A stretch of DNA of 64,000 bases from Chloropicon primus (taxonomy: Eukaryota; Chlorophyta; Chloropicophyceae; Chloropicales; Chloropicaceae), in assembly GCA_023205875.1 (NCBI GenBank), contig CP060762.1, forward strand, positions 1-64,000. Reading direction: 5' to 3'. Both the position numbers and the translations under genes were made by a program. The notes beneath the pieces were generated by a model. The model was not told the origin of the DNA, did no database searches, and saw only the letters and a program-made list of their open reading frames with translations. Positions 1 through 10,800 of the stretch are shown here, piece after piece; the first letter of the stretch is position 1; every line of letters begins with the position of its first letter.

Positions 1-365
1 CCTAAAACCTAAAACCTAAAACCTAAAACCTAAAACCTAAAACCTAAAACCTAAAAACCTAAAACCTAAAACCTAAAACCTAAAACCTAAAACCTAAAAC
101 CTAAAACCTAAAACCTAAAACCTAAAACCTAAAACCTAAAACCTAAAACCTAAAACCTAAAACCTAAAACCTAAAACCTAAAACCTAAAACCTAAAACCT
201 AAAACCTAAAACCTAAAACCTAAAACCTAAAACCTAAAACCTAAAACCTAAAACCTAAAACCTAAAACCTAAAACCTAAAACCTAAAACCTAAAACCTAA
301 AACCTAAAACCTAAAACCTAAAACCTAAAACCTAAAACCTAAACCTAAAACCTAAACCTAAACCA
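1..365. repeat. Telomere, CCTAAAA array (TTTTAGG type)
   Basis: About 48 head-to-tail copies of the 7-mer CCTAAAA, the C-rich strand of a telomere running 5' to 3' away from the chromosome end. One 8-mer slip (five A) occurs near position 50-57, and 6-mer units (CCTAAA) appear at about 335-362 where the array decays. The repeat differs from the plant TTTAGGG and the Chlamydomonas TTTTAGGG types by unit composition. Confidence 0.97.
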
Positions 366-407
366 ACCTAACAACCTAACAACCTAACAACCTACAAACC
401 TACAAAC
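366..407. repeat. Degenerate telomere-proximal repeats
   Basis: AACCTAACAACCTAAC-type units of 8-10 bases follow the perfect array and grade into unique DNA. They look like decayed or variant telomere units. Confidence 0.75.
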
Positions 408-410
408 GTA

Positions 411-713
411 AGGAAGGACGACCTTGCCAAGGAAAGGAGCCGGGGAACAAAAGAAGCCTAAGAGAAAGACACCGTCGCATCATCCAAGCTTTCCATGGTG
501 CCTCCGAGTCACCGCGTTTCCTAAAGCCTTGGGAGTCCTAAAACCTAACGCCTAAAAGGCCCTCTCGTGGGTCCGAAGTGCCTTGAGTAGGGTTTGCCCG
601 AGGAAGGAAGGAAGGAAGTCCTGGCCAAGGAAAGGAGCCGGAGAACAAAAGAAGCCTAAGTGAAAGACACCGTCGCATCATCCAACCTTTCCGTGATGCT
701 TCCAAGCCACCGC
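411..713. repeat. Subtelomeric imperfect direct repeat, 198-bp period
   Basis: A block at about 411-515 (containing GCCAAGGAAAGGAGCCGG) recurs at about 609-713 with a constant offset of 198 bases and roughly 85-90% identity by eye. The spacer holds a short telomere-like piece, CCTAAAACCTAACGCCTAAAA, at about 538-558. This looks like a local duplication within subtelomeric DNA. Confidence 0.85.
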
Positions 714-1355
714 ACTTTTTCCTTCTGGTATTGGTTTTAAGTGTGATCTGGCTTTTAGTCGGCCCTAAACCAGGTCGCATAAGACGACGGATTCCAGCAG
801 AAGAGTGGATCAGGGTAAGGTTTACGATTGAAACTCTTTATTCTCTGGTGCCCTCTATTGCACTCCACCCGGAACAGGTCTCTCCATCACGGACTCTATT
901 CACACATCATCATCATCATCATCTATGGAGGGCTGTGGTTTGGGTTTTAGTGGTCCGGCAGATGGACCTCTACAGGTTCAAGGACGACGGGAAGATACAC
1001 CATATTACAAGAGTATCCAAATATAAAATACAAGCCCCTTCTGACAAAGTTTCACAGCCATCGGACACGAACTGGATCCGTCACTCCACTATTCGTACCA
1101 AAAAGTAGGCCCAAAATGGACAATAAAGGCAACAGAATTGTATCATACACACCTACATTACACAATCAAGTCAGCATGAACCAAACCAAGAGGATCCCAT
1201 CCACGAACAACTACCCACAGACACCTCTCCCTGCCTTCCCTCCTCTCCCACTCTCCTGCATTGCCCCAAGAACACCTCTCCTCCCCCCACCCCTCGACGC
1301 CGGTGCCCGGACCCGAGAACATCATCCAGACTCAGATGACTGGAGACCAAACGCG
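714..1355. other. Gene-free subtelomeric stretch
   Basis: No convincing coding region. It holds a CAT trinucleotide run at about 904-925 and one GGTTTTAG telomere-like word near 950. The distal part presumably contains the promoter of the SNARE gene that starts at 1356. Confidence 0.5.
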
Positions 1356-2420
1356 ATGGACCGGACGGAGGCCCTGTACGAGCGGTGCGAGGCCGCGGCG
1401 CCGTACTATGACGAGGCGTGGCCGTCGCGGCTGGAGATCGCGGACGAGGTTCGGAGTCGCGAGAGGGGCGTCCTCTCCTCGTCGTTCCACCGGCGCGCGC
1501 TCGCACTCGTCTCCTCCCTGGACCAAGTCAAGTCGGTCCTGAGCCCAGGGGGGAGGGGGAGGGGGGGGGCGTCCTCCCAGGCCGACCACCTCGAGGTCGC
1601 CGCAATCGTCAAGTGAGTCGATCCGCCCACCCATCGCCGTCGTTCTCACCACACGCTCGACCCGTCGCTACCAAACCACGTCATCGCCATCAAAACTTGT
1701 TCCCTCATCTCGTGTCCTCGATGATCTGACACCACCACGACGATGACTCTCTCTCTCTCTCTCTCCTGTGACTTGGCTCTCAGGGAGGTGGGTTCCAAGG
1801 TGCAAGACCTGCAGAGGGAGGTCGGCTTCGCGGAGGAGGGCAAGAAGCCTGGTCGAGGAGGGCACGGCAAGGCTCACAAGGTCGGGGTGGTGGTCATCCT
1901 CACCACCAAGCTCAAGGAGATCGGGGACATGCAGAAAAGGAGTCTAGGGCGGCAAGTGCGAGCTGGGGGGGAGGCGGGGGAGGAGGGGAAAAGGAGCCTG
2001 CTTTGGTCGTCCAGGAAGGCGGTGCCGATGCCCCTGCCCCCTGCCCCTCGGAGGTTGAGCGGGCCCGGGGAGGAGACCACCACCACCACCACATCCACGT
2101 CCCCCTTCCTGCAGCTCCAACAGGAGAACGCCGTACTCCTGAGCGAGCTGGAGGCCACGTCCACCCAGGCCAGCGAGGTGCACCGGACGCTGGTGGAGAT
2201 CAGCAACCTGAACCAGGTCTTCAGCGAGCAGATCCAAGAGCAGTCGGAGCAGCTCGAGTCCCTGTACGAGGAGGCTCTGGCGACCACGGTGAACTTCGAG
2301 AAGGGCAACGTGGAGCTGGCCAAGGCCCTCAAGTACAACAAGGAGGGCGGGAGGTACATCATCTGCATCATATTGTTCTTCACCTTTGCCCTCCTGTTTC
2401 TGGACTGGTGGCAGGGGTGA
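1356..2420 (+). CDS. SYP81: Syntaxin-18/SYP81-like Qa-SNARE of the ER
   Basis: Two exons, 1356-1612 and 1784-2420, joined across a 171-bp intron (GTGAGT...CTCAG, phase 2), give 297 residues. The start MDRTEALYERC resembles the Syntaxin-18 N-terminal domain. The last ~90 residues match the SNARE motif and tail of syntaxin 18/UFE1/SYP81: ENAVLLSELE, a zero-layer Gln within FSEQIQEQSEQLE, then a C-terminal anchor ending LFLDW. Family members act on the ER membrane in Golgi-to-ER retrograde fusion. The middle is basic and low in complexity. It is the first gene in from the telomere, about 1 kb from the array. The identity rests on the SNARE end; the N-terminal domain match is weaker. Confidence 0.85.
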
Positions 2421-2643
2421 CCGGGCTTGGGACCCGGGAAGGCTTGGGACCCCGGGAAGGCTTGGGGCTCGTGAGAAGAAACAAAAGCGGCAGCAGGCAG
2501 GCAGGCCGAAGAAGGAGAAGAAGGAGACTTGTCTGCGTACGCCTACGCCTTTGCTTGCTTGTACACAAAACTATATATGTATCGCAACATGTCGGGGAAA
2601 ATATTCTTAGTCGCTTGTCACAGCTGTTGTTGTTGTTGTTGTT

Positions 2644-4620
2644 CTACCTGGTCTTCTTCTTCTTGTCCAACGACGGTGCGGCGGCTGTCGTCCTCTGGCG
2701 CGCCCCAAAGCCTTTCCTGGTCTCCCCGATGAGGAAGGGGGCGAAGACCCTGACGATGCCCTCGGCCTTGATGATGGGGAGGATGATGGCGATCGCCCCC
2801 ATCAGGAGCTGGCAGCCAATCAGCAGGCCCTTGGGCGTGGGGAAGGGCTTGAGCAGCCTGCCGATCCCGTACAGCGCCACCATGAAGAAGTGGGCCACGA
2901 GGACAAAGGGCCTGGGGTTGAGGCCGCCCAGCAGGCTGATGGGGCCCTGGCTGTACATCCCCCCGAGGCTGAGGTAGTCGAAGCACGCCGACTGCATCTC
3001 CTCGTTCCACTCCTCCCCCGTCCTGCAGAACACCTTGTACAGGGCGTTGGCCAGGGTGTTGATGGTGGCGGCCCAAGGCTTCCTCTCCGTGTGGAAGGCC
3101 TTGGTGGCCAGCGTCGTGCTCCGCTTGTGCTCAAAGGACTTGAGGTGGCTCAGCATGTCGCACAGCAGCTTGCTGTCGTGGAGGGCGACCGTCATCCCCC
3201 CGCCGGTCAGGGGGTGCCTCATGTTGAAGGCGTCCCCCAGCATGAGGGCCCCGTCGCAGGTGAAGACCTCCGCCGGCATGAGCTTGTTCTGCATGCTCCT
3301 GACCCTCCCCTCCTTGACGGCGGCCAGGAAGGGCTCCCTCAGCTGGTCGGGCACCTGGGGCGCCACCCTCTCCGTGAGGTACTTGGCCAGCTCCCCCGTG
3401 CTCACCCTCGGCAGCTTCTTGGCCTTGATGTCGATCAGGCACCTCGTCTCCGTGGAGGAGATGGGGTAAAACAGTATGGGGGAGGGGTCCGCAAGCACCA
3501 CGTGCCCGTGGTTGGGGAAGGGGAGGATCCTGTCCTTCCCCTCGTCCTTGAGCAGGAGTCCGACGAAGAAGGACGGGAGCTCGATCTTGGGGTCCTTGAC
3601 CAGGTTCTTCCTCAGCGAGGAGTACATTCCGTCGCACACTATGGTCAGGTGGGCCCGCACGGTCACCAACTCGCCTTGGTCTTCCTCTCCCCCCTTGGGC
3701 CTGTACGTCACCCCGCAGATGGGGTTCTTGTTGTTGTTGTTCCCCCCCCTGTCTCCGCGGTCATCCTCCCAGGGCTCCCCCCTCTCGTCCACGAACCCCC
3801 TCACCGTTCCCTCCACCAGCCTCAGCCTTTCCTCCCCTACCTCCCCACACGCCTCCCTCAGCCGCCTCACGAACCTCCCGTTGTGGAAGCTCCTCCCCGC
3901 AAGCTTCTTCTTCATCTTCATCTTGTTGTTGTCCGCCGCCGCCGCCGCCATGTCTTGGTCTTCCTCGTCCTGTTGGTCCTCCTGCTGTATGGGGTACTTG
4001 ATGCAGGTTTGTTTGTCATCCCTGAATATGGCGTACCCGTAGACGTCCTGTGCGTCAATCTGTTCGACGGTGTGTTGGAGTCCAAGCTGTTGGAGTGCCT
4101 TGACCCCACCCGGTTGCAAGAGTTCCCCTACAATCCTATCCGGTTCACTGAGATCCCTCTCAATGACGAGAACTCTTCTTTGTTGTTGTGTTGCCAAACC
4201 ATACGCCACCGAACACCCCGCGATCCCCGCACCCACCACCACCACGTCATACACACCTTCCCCTTCCCCACAACCAGTCGTGGTGGTGGTGGTGGTTGTG
4301 TTGTTGGTGGTGGTTGTGTTGTTGTTGTTTCTTCCCCCTCGCACCATGTCGTGTCGTCGTCGTGTTCGTCGTCGTGTTCGTCGTCGTGTGTTGTGATCGT
4401 GATCGTGTGTGATCGTGTTTTGTGTTTGTTCCTCGTGTTCGTGGCCAGGCGACCATCCATTTTCTGACGTTCCTTCTCCCCGAACCAAAGAAGAAAAGAA
4501 AAGCAAAGCAGAGAAGCCCGCCAGAAGGATCACATCACGGGGAGACCCATGAGGAGGGGAGGGGCGGGGGGAACAGGAACATAACATACACAACATACAC
4601 AACATACTCAACATACACAT
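2644..4620 (-). CDS. SQE: Squalene monooxygenase (squalene epoxidase)
   Basis: One uninterrupted frame of 658 residues from the first ATG; several in-frame ATGs follow within 12 codons, so the exact start is open. A hydrophobic segment (VILLAGFSALLFF) near the N terminus would anchor it in the ER. Next comes a low-complexity part rich in Arg, Asn and Thr, then the FAD-binding motif VVVVGAGIAGCSVAYGLA at about residue 126. Family motifs follow: ERDLSEPDRIVGELLQPGG, then GDAFNMRHPLTGGGMTVAL. The enzyme converts squalene to 2,3-oxidosqualene, the committed step to sterols, using FAD, NADPH and O2. It is longer than the usual 500-570 residues because of the N-terminal extension. The 3' end faces the 3' end of the SNARE gene. 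Confidence 0.93.
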   Translation of the reverse strand: MCMLSMLCMLCMLCSCSPRPSPPHGSPRDVILLAGFSALLFFSSLVRGEGTSENGWSPGHEHEEQTQNTITHDHDHNTRRRTRRRTRRRHDMVRGGRNNNNTTTTNNTTTTTTTTGCGEGEGVYDVVVVGAGIAGCSVAYGLATQQQRRVLVIERDLSEPDRIVGELLQPGGVKALQQLGLQHTVEQIDAQDVYGYAIFRDDKQTCIKYPIQQEDQQDEEDQDMAAAAADNNKMKMKKKLAGRSFHNGRFVRRLREACGEVGEERLRLVEGTVRGFVDERGEPWEDDRGDRGGNNNNKNPICGVTYRPKGGEEDQGELVTVRAHLTIVCDGMYSSLRKNLVKDPKIELPSFFVGLLLKDEGKDRILPFPNHGHVVLADPSPILFYPISSTETRCLIDIKAKKLPRVSTGELAKYLTERVAPQVPDQLREPFLAAVKEGRVRSMQNKLMPAEVFTCDGALMLGDAFNMRHPLTGGGMTVALHDSKLLCDMLSHLKSFEHKRSTTLATKAFHTERKPWAATINTLANALYKVFCRTGEEWNEEMQSACFDYLSLGGMYSQGPISLLGGLNPRPFVLVAHFFMVALYGIGRLLKPFPTPKGLLIGCQLLMGAIAIILPIIKAEGIVRVFAPFLIGETRKGFGARQRTTAAAPSLDKKKKTR

Positions 4621-4842
4621 CACATCACATGAAACACATGATACGCATACACACAACAACAAACAACAAACAACAAACAACACCCAGCACCCAGCACTTT
4701 ATCAATACTATTGATGGATAGATGGGGTTGATTGGGTTGGGTGGAGTTGGGTTGTGTGGAAGGTTTTAGGGGATTGCCTCGTAAGGAAGGATTGGTTCAC
4801 CACGAGGGATCGTCGTGTGCAGGAGGAGGACGAGGCGAGGGG

Positions 4843-7800
4843 ATGGAGACCGTGCTCACGGCGGTGGTCACACGACTGCTCAAGAAGTTTGTCAAGACCA
4901 AGGCAAACAAGCAGGGGGAGGACCTCAGGGTGAGGCTCACCAACGGGAGGGTCGTGTTGCACAACCTCGAGCTCAACTTGAAGGCACTCGGACTCAACCA
5001 AGATGACGACAACGACAACGACAACGACAAGGGCAAGGAATCCGGGGGGCTTGTGACGGTGAGGAGGGCGTTCGCCAAGGAGCTCTCGGTGAACATCCCG
5101 TGGACGGCCTTGTCCACCGATGCCATAGAGGTGTGCCTCGACACGGTGGAGGTCGTGCTGGACGTGCGGGACAAGTCCTCGAGCGAGGACGGGCAGGTAG
5201 ACGGGGGGAGCAACAACAGGGGGGCGAGGGAGTCGCCGAGTGGGAGGTCGGCCTCGGCAGCGTCCAACGACGCCCGAGGGGAGGAGGACGAGGACAGGGG
5301 AGGGCAGGAGTCGAGGGGGAGGGAGGAGGAGGCGCCAGGGGGCAAGGAAACCGCAGCGGTGGTGGAGGACACCAAGAAGAAGAAGGGGTGGATCTCCTCC
5401 CTCCTGGACACGCTCGGGGACACGAGCGTGCGGATAAGAAACTTGGTCCTGCGGCTTCGGTGCGGCTCCACGGTGACGACGGTGATGTGCGGGGAGCTCA
5501 AGGTCTTCACCTCGTTCCGGGACGAGGCCGGGGTCCTTGGGGGCGGGGACTTGAATTTGGACCCAAAGGGATTCTTCAGCAAGTGGGTCGTCGCGAGCAC
5601 GGTCATGATGGACGTGACCAACACGGCGGCCAGGGAGGACGGCGGGGAGATGCTCGGGGTGCTGAACGGGCCCGCCGTCAACATGGACGGCTTGAAGTTC
5701 CACCTCGTGGTTCCCTCGCCCTTCACGCTCAGCAAGTCGATGTCCGTAGAAGATCTGAGGGGTCTGGACGAACAGAGGCTGCCACAGGGCGCCACGGAGC
5801 CTCAGGTGAACGTGTTCTTCGACGAGCTGACGTGCAACGCGAGTCGGGGGCTCGCGGAAGCCATTTCTCTGCTGCTGGAAGCTTTCCGGCAAAAGGGGGA
5901 GCCGGAGGCAGAGGAGGGACCAACTCGGCCCGCGTCGCCGTCGAGCGGATCCACAACAGCCGGTGAGGAGGAACGCGACGCGGTGGATCTCGTGCCGAAT
6001 GGCGGGGAGAGGGGATTGGAGGAGGCTCCCGAGCCGGCCGAGGAGTCCAAACCGCGGTCGACTTGGCTCTCCTATGGCACGTCAGTCGCATCCAAGACGT
6101 GGGACTTCATCGTCGCTGGCGAGGACGAGGACATGGAGTGGGAGGGGCACAACGCGTCCCTGGAGGCGGCTCTGACCGCCGAGGAGGTTCAAATGCAGAA
6201 AGACCTCGAGGAGAAGATGTCCAAGCTGTGGCTCAAGTTCAACATCAGCGTCAGGGTGAACAAGGCAAAGTTGAATTTGGTGGCCGAGACAAAGAGGGTA
6301 ACCGTGTCCCTGGAGGGCTTGTGGACGAGGTTGCCGTACTCGCGCGAGAGCTTGGGGGAGTTCTCTGCGAGCATTGCGCGCATCAAGGTGGACCACTCCC
6401 GGGGAGCCCGGCAGGAAGGCAGCAATCAACTGGTTTTCTTGTGCAGCGCATCGCAGAAGCCCAGCGAAGAGGTGCGGGCGGAATCCGCCTTGGACATCCA
6501 TTCCAGCATCGTGGTGCGAGAGGCGGAGGAAGGGTCCAGGAGGCTGTTTTCGGTTTCCGTTGGAGAGACCTGGCTGTTGTACAACTCCAAGTTTGTCGAG
6601 GACGCCTGTGACATCCTGAGGCAGATGTCAGCGGCTCTCAGACCAAGAAGGGCCGAGGGAGACGACGAGCCTGCTCCGGCTCATGACGACGACACGAAAG
6701 CCAAGGCTTCGGAACGAAACGGAGAGGCTGGTAGAGAGGGTGGTGGTGTGCAAGTGAAGCTGACCATGGCAAGCACGACACTCTCATGCGACGATGGGAC
6801 ACATTATTCCGTCTTGTCTCACGTTGGGGCGCTGGTGGAAAACGTCCAGTGCACTTTCGTGTTGGATGGGGTAGCCGAGGACAAGACCGCAGAAGTCGAC
6901 CTTTCCGCTATGGTTTACCTCGTGCAGCTGAAGAGGCTTTCTCCCGAACACTTTATCAGGAATTACTTGAGCCGGGCCGCAATCCTGAAGGGCGAAGCGA
7001 AATACGGTGCCGGGAACCTGGACGCGGTGTCGAGTCTGGAAGAATTCGAGTGTTGCCTGGAGAGCCACAGATTCGACGATCTCCTGGAAAGCGTGTGTGG
7101 CTACGACCACCTTTTGATGGAAAGCATGAAGCGAACGCTGGAGGGGTTGTACTCAAACGTTTCGGGATTGAAATTCAGCTTTGCGAAGGGGCCCTCGGTG
7201 GACACGAGGGCCCACATTTCCATCGATGCAGTTTTGTTAGGCCTGTTCCTAAACGCTACCGAGCACGCCGGGGTCAATGCGCTCTTGGTGGAGGTGGGGG
7301 GAGTGGATTGCCTCGCGGAAGGACCGGGTAAAGCCGCGGCCGTTAACTCTGTGGCTTGCTGCCTTTCCAGGGATAATACAGGTGTGGCTTGCAATACCCT
7401 TTTGAAGAGTTCGATGTCGACTGAAGGTCAGATCGAAAGGAACGTGATCGTGCACACCTTGGCCATTTCTTTTGGCGAGGACACCTCCATCGGACTGGAG
7501 CAGGTCGTTTCAAAGCTCTCCGGTGGGGACTTGGAGTGCCTTCTGACGGTCTCCGGCTTTGCAAGCGAAGTGCTGCCTGAAAGGGGCGCGGATGAGGAAG
7601 AGATGAGCATGTTGATCAAAGTGGACAAGACGCTGCTGGAGATTTGCGACGAGTCACAGAACCAGTCCCTGTCCGTTGCGATCGGTGGCATTAGCTTGAA
7701 GAAAAGCCTCGAGACTGTTCGGGAAGGGTCCCAAATGCATCGCACAGAGGAATCATCGATGGATCTGCAGGTCGCGACGGTTGCTGTCACGCACAACTGC

Positions 7801-10800
7801 GACGATAAAGGAGGCACGCTGGTGCTCCACTTCGAAAGGGGGCTTGGGGAATCACCGCAGGAGGTCGACCTTTCCTTGACGTCCGTCTCGACTTTCTCAA
7901 CGGCGTCGAAGACCGTGGAGAAGCAAGTTGAAGCAAGGGCTGGGAATCCATTCACGTGCTGCATCACGCCAGTCATGCTGACCATGGTCCTAGACGTATT
8001 GACTCGGTGCTCCGGCCCCCGCAAAGCCGCCGGGGAGACCAAAGGCGCCGAGGCGGAGAAGGTGGTCAGGAACAGCTGCACAAAAGTATCCCTGAAGGAG
8101 TTTGGATTGTACTTTGATGGGTTTCACTACGAAGCGGCAGCGGGGGAGCGGCTTCACCTCCACTCCGACGCTTTGATTTTGGCTATCATTCCAGCCCAGG
8201 ATGATTCGACGCAAAAGAAGAGCACGGAGATTGACGTGTGCACGCTGTCGTTCCAGATCAGCACGATGAAGCCGTCGTTCGAGCAAAAGCCTCGGGAGTT
8301 TGTCTTTCTGGGGCCGGCGGACATGCACTGGAAGTGGCAGAACCTCGAGAGCTTCGTCCTGTCCATCAATGCGGGCTGCTTACCGCTCCACCTGTACTGG
8401 GGCGCGCACAGGATTATCCATTCGGCGTTTTATGGCCTCTTTCGGGTCATTTACGATGGATGGCAGGCAATCAAAGCGAAGTCGAGCGCACCACAGGAGG
8501 GGGGTGAGAAGGAGGAGCCGGGGGACGAGGGTGCGGAGAAACCACCATTCCTTCTCGTTGTCCTCCAGAGCGGTGACATGCACCTGGATCTCCAAAGCAA
8601 AGTCCCTTCTCCAGCCTTCCTTGGGGCAGAGGGCAAGCCAGACCTTTTCCTCGGATCGCTGTTGAAGCTTGTCAGCAAATCCTTCAAGTTGGGTTTCCAT
8701 CTTTGGAGCTCCTCGAATTACCTGTTCACCTTCATGGGCCTTTGCGAATTCGTGTACGAGAATCCGTCCACTTTCACAGAGGAGGTGCTAATGATGGAGG
8801 TTCCCGTCAAGGCTTCTCTCGGATTCATGTACGAGGCAGGGGGTGGTGTCGCGCAGAGGCCTATTGCAAGGTCACTGCGCACCAGTGCTTTCGCCCCCCC
8901 AGATCTTCTGCGGGTGCAGAACACTTCCCGGCAGGAAGTCTCGTTCGAGGTATTCACGGAGGAAAAGGTACATCTCCTAGCGAGCATGGGTGCGGTCAAC
9001 AAGTTTCTGGCCCTTCAGGCGCACCTCAACGGAGTGGAGAACATTCACATAAGGAATTTTGCTCCGATTGACATTGCCATTGGTCAGGTAGGATCTGGCG
9101 GAAGGGGGAGAAGGCTGCCGACAGGTTCCACGTGCGACTTCGTGTGGCCTTGCCCCCACATTCTCGTGAACGAAAAAAGCGAATTGCTTCACGTCAGGGT
9201 AGAGGCGGATCATTGCCCGTGGAGCAACGCCTTTGGCCTGAAAAAGGAAGGATGCTCTCTGCTCGTTCTTCCTATTTCGGACACCCACGAGCTGGAGTTG
9301 GCGGCGCAGATTTCCAAGGCAAGCGGGCACGTGGAAGTGACGCTGCGTCCCCGGCACTGCATCATCAACAGCACCCCCGAGGATTTGCAAGTTACGTGGG
9401 AAGGATGCCTCAGTGGTTGCTCGGGGGTGCTGGAGCAGGCTTTGGACACCAGGTCATTCTGCCTTCATCCGAGGGGGGAGTCTGCCGAGGAAGCAAACGC
9501 AGAAGAGGTTCTCCTTCTCTGCGCTCGGTCGAGTGGTGGTTCCTCGTCCCCGCGATTGAGCCTTCGGTCAGGAGGCACCCGATGGGAATCCGTGAAGTTT
9601 GGAAAGAGTGTCGCGAGCTTCCCAGTTCGAGCTTTGGCGGATCACGGCGATCAAGCTGCACCGAAGGCTATCAACGATCTCTTCGTGGAGTGCTTGTCGA
9701 GTCACCTTGCCACGGGACAAGTTTTGGTGAGAATTCACCCCAACCTGTACCTGACAAATGGATTGACCGAAGAAATTCGCATTGAGGATCCCTCCCGCGG
9801 CACCCCCGTTTGCATTCCTAGCAGCGAGACCGTCCCGCTGATGGGAGTGGACTTGGAGGCCCTTCATGTATCTATCGCGGGCCCCGGCGCTGCCAAGTTC
9901 AGTGGGAAATGGGATTGCAGTGGCAAAGTGGGCTGGTCCGAGCTCGAGTTTATTCCAGCAGAAGGCGCCCGCCTGCCCACCCTGAAGTGCTTGTGTCACA
10001 CGGAGAGTGTTCACGACGGGGCGCTGGCTTTCATGAGAATTGTTCCTGAAGTGAGCTTCCAGAATTGCACGGGACTGAAGATGGGGGCTTCTTTCGTGAC
10101 AGAGTCGGACCACGGTGAGGGTGAGGACAGGCCCAAGATTTGCGTTCTTGCGGACGAAACCTTGCACAGCTTTCCAGGCTCGGGCACGGAGAGCTGGTTG
10201 GTGTCCCTCTCTCTCGAGGGCGGCGGGAACCAAAAGCCTTCGCAATGTGTGCTGAACCTCACTGACTTGCAATCGTGCGACCAAGAGAGCCCGAGGCGTG
10301 CCTTCTCTCGCCGCGTTGGCTTCCGGGACAGTGGGTTGAAACTGTACCTGAGCGCCGCTAGAACTGCGTTGACGGAAAGGGTGTCTCAGGGACCTTCCAT
10401 CTTTCACATCGGCATCTTCCCCCTCTTCTCCGTGATGAACTTGTGCAGGCGAGACATTGTCCTAAAGTGCAGCACCAATTCGACTGAGGTTCATTGCGAG
10501 AAGGGCGAAATAGCAGGATTGGCCGCCTTCGATTGCAAGGCCGAGGCCGCTGGCGACGAATGCGTGTCCCTGCAGATGCGTTGGATCCAGGAGCACGGGG
10601 AGGCAGAATGCGATGGCGGGTGGTCCGACCCCGCAGAAATTTCCTGCGGCGCAGGATTTGCTCTGACCAGCATCCCCCAGGGGACGATGGGCGGGGAGGG
10701 CGGTGGCGGTGATGGGACTCCTTCAAGAATCGGGGGCGTGCCCGTTTCATTGTACACGTTCGAGTACGGGGGTAGATTCGTAACGCTCGTTTCAGAGGAA

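Noticed and set aside
1-407. Regular repeats at the window start as a possible CRISPR array
   Set aside because: The units are contiguous with no spacers and match telomere DNA.
2890-4467. A 525-codon plus-strand frame over the squalene monooxygenase gene
   Set aside because: Same GC-driven antisense effect; the minus strand holds all SQE motifs.
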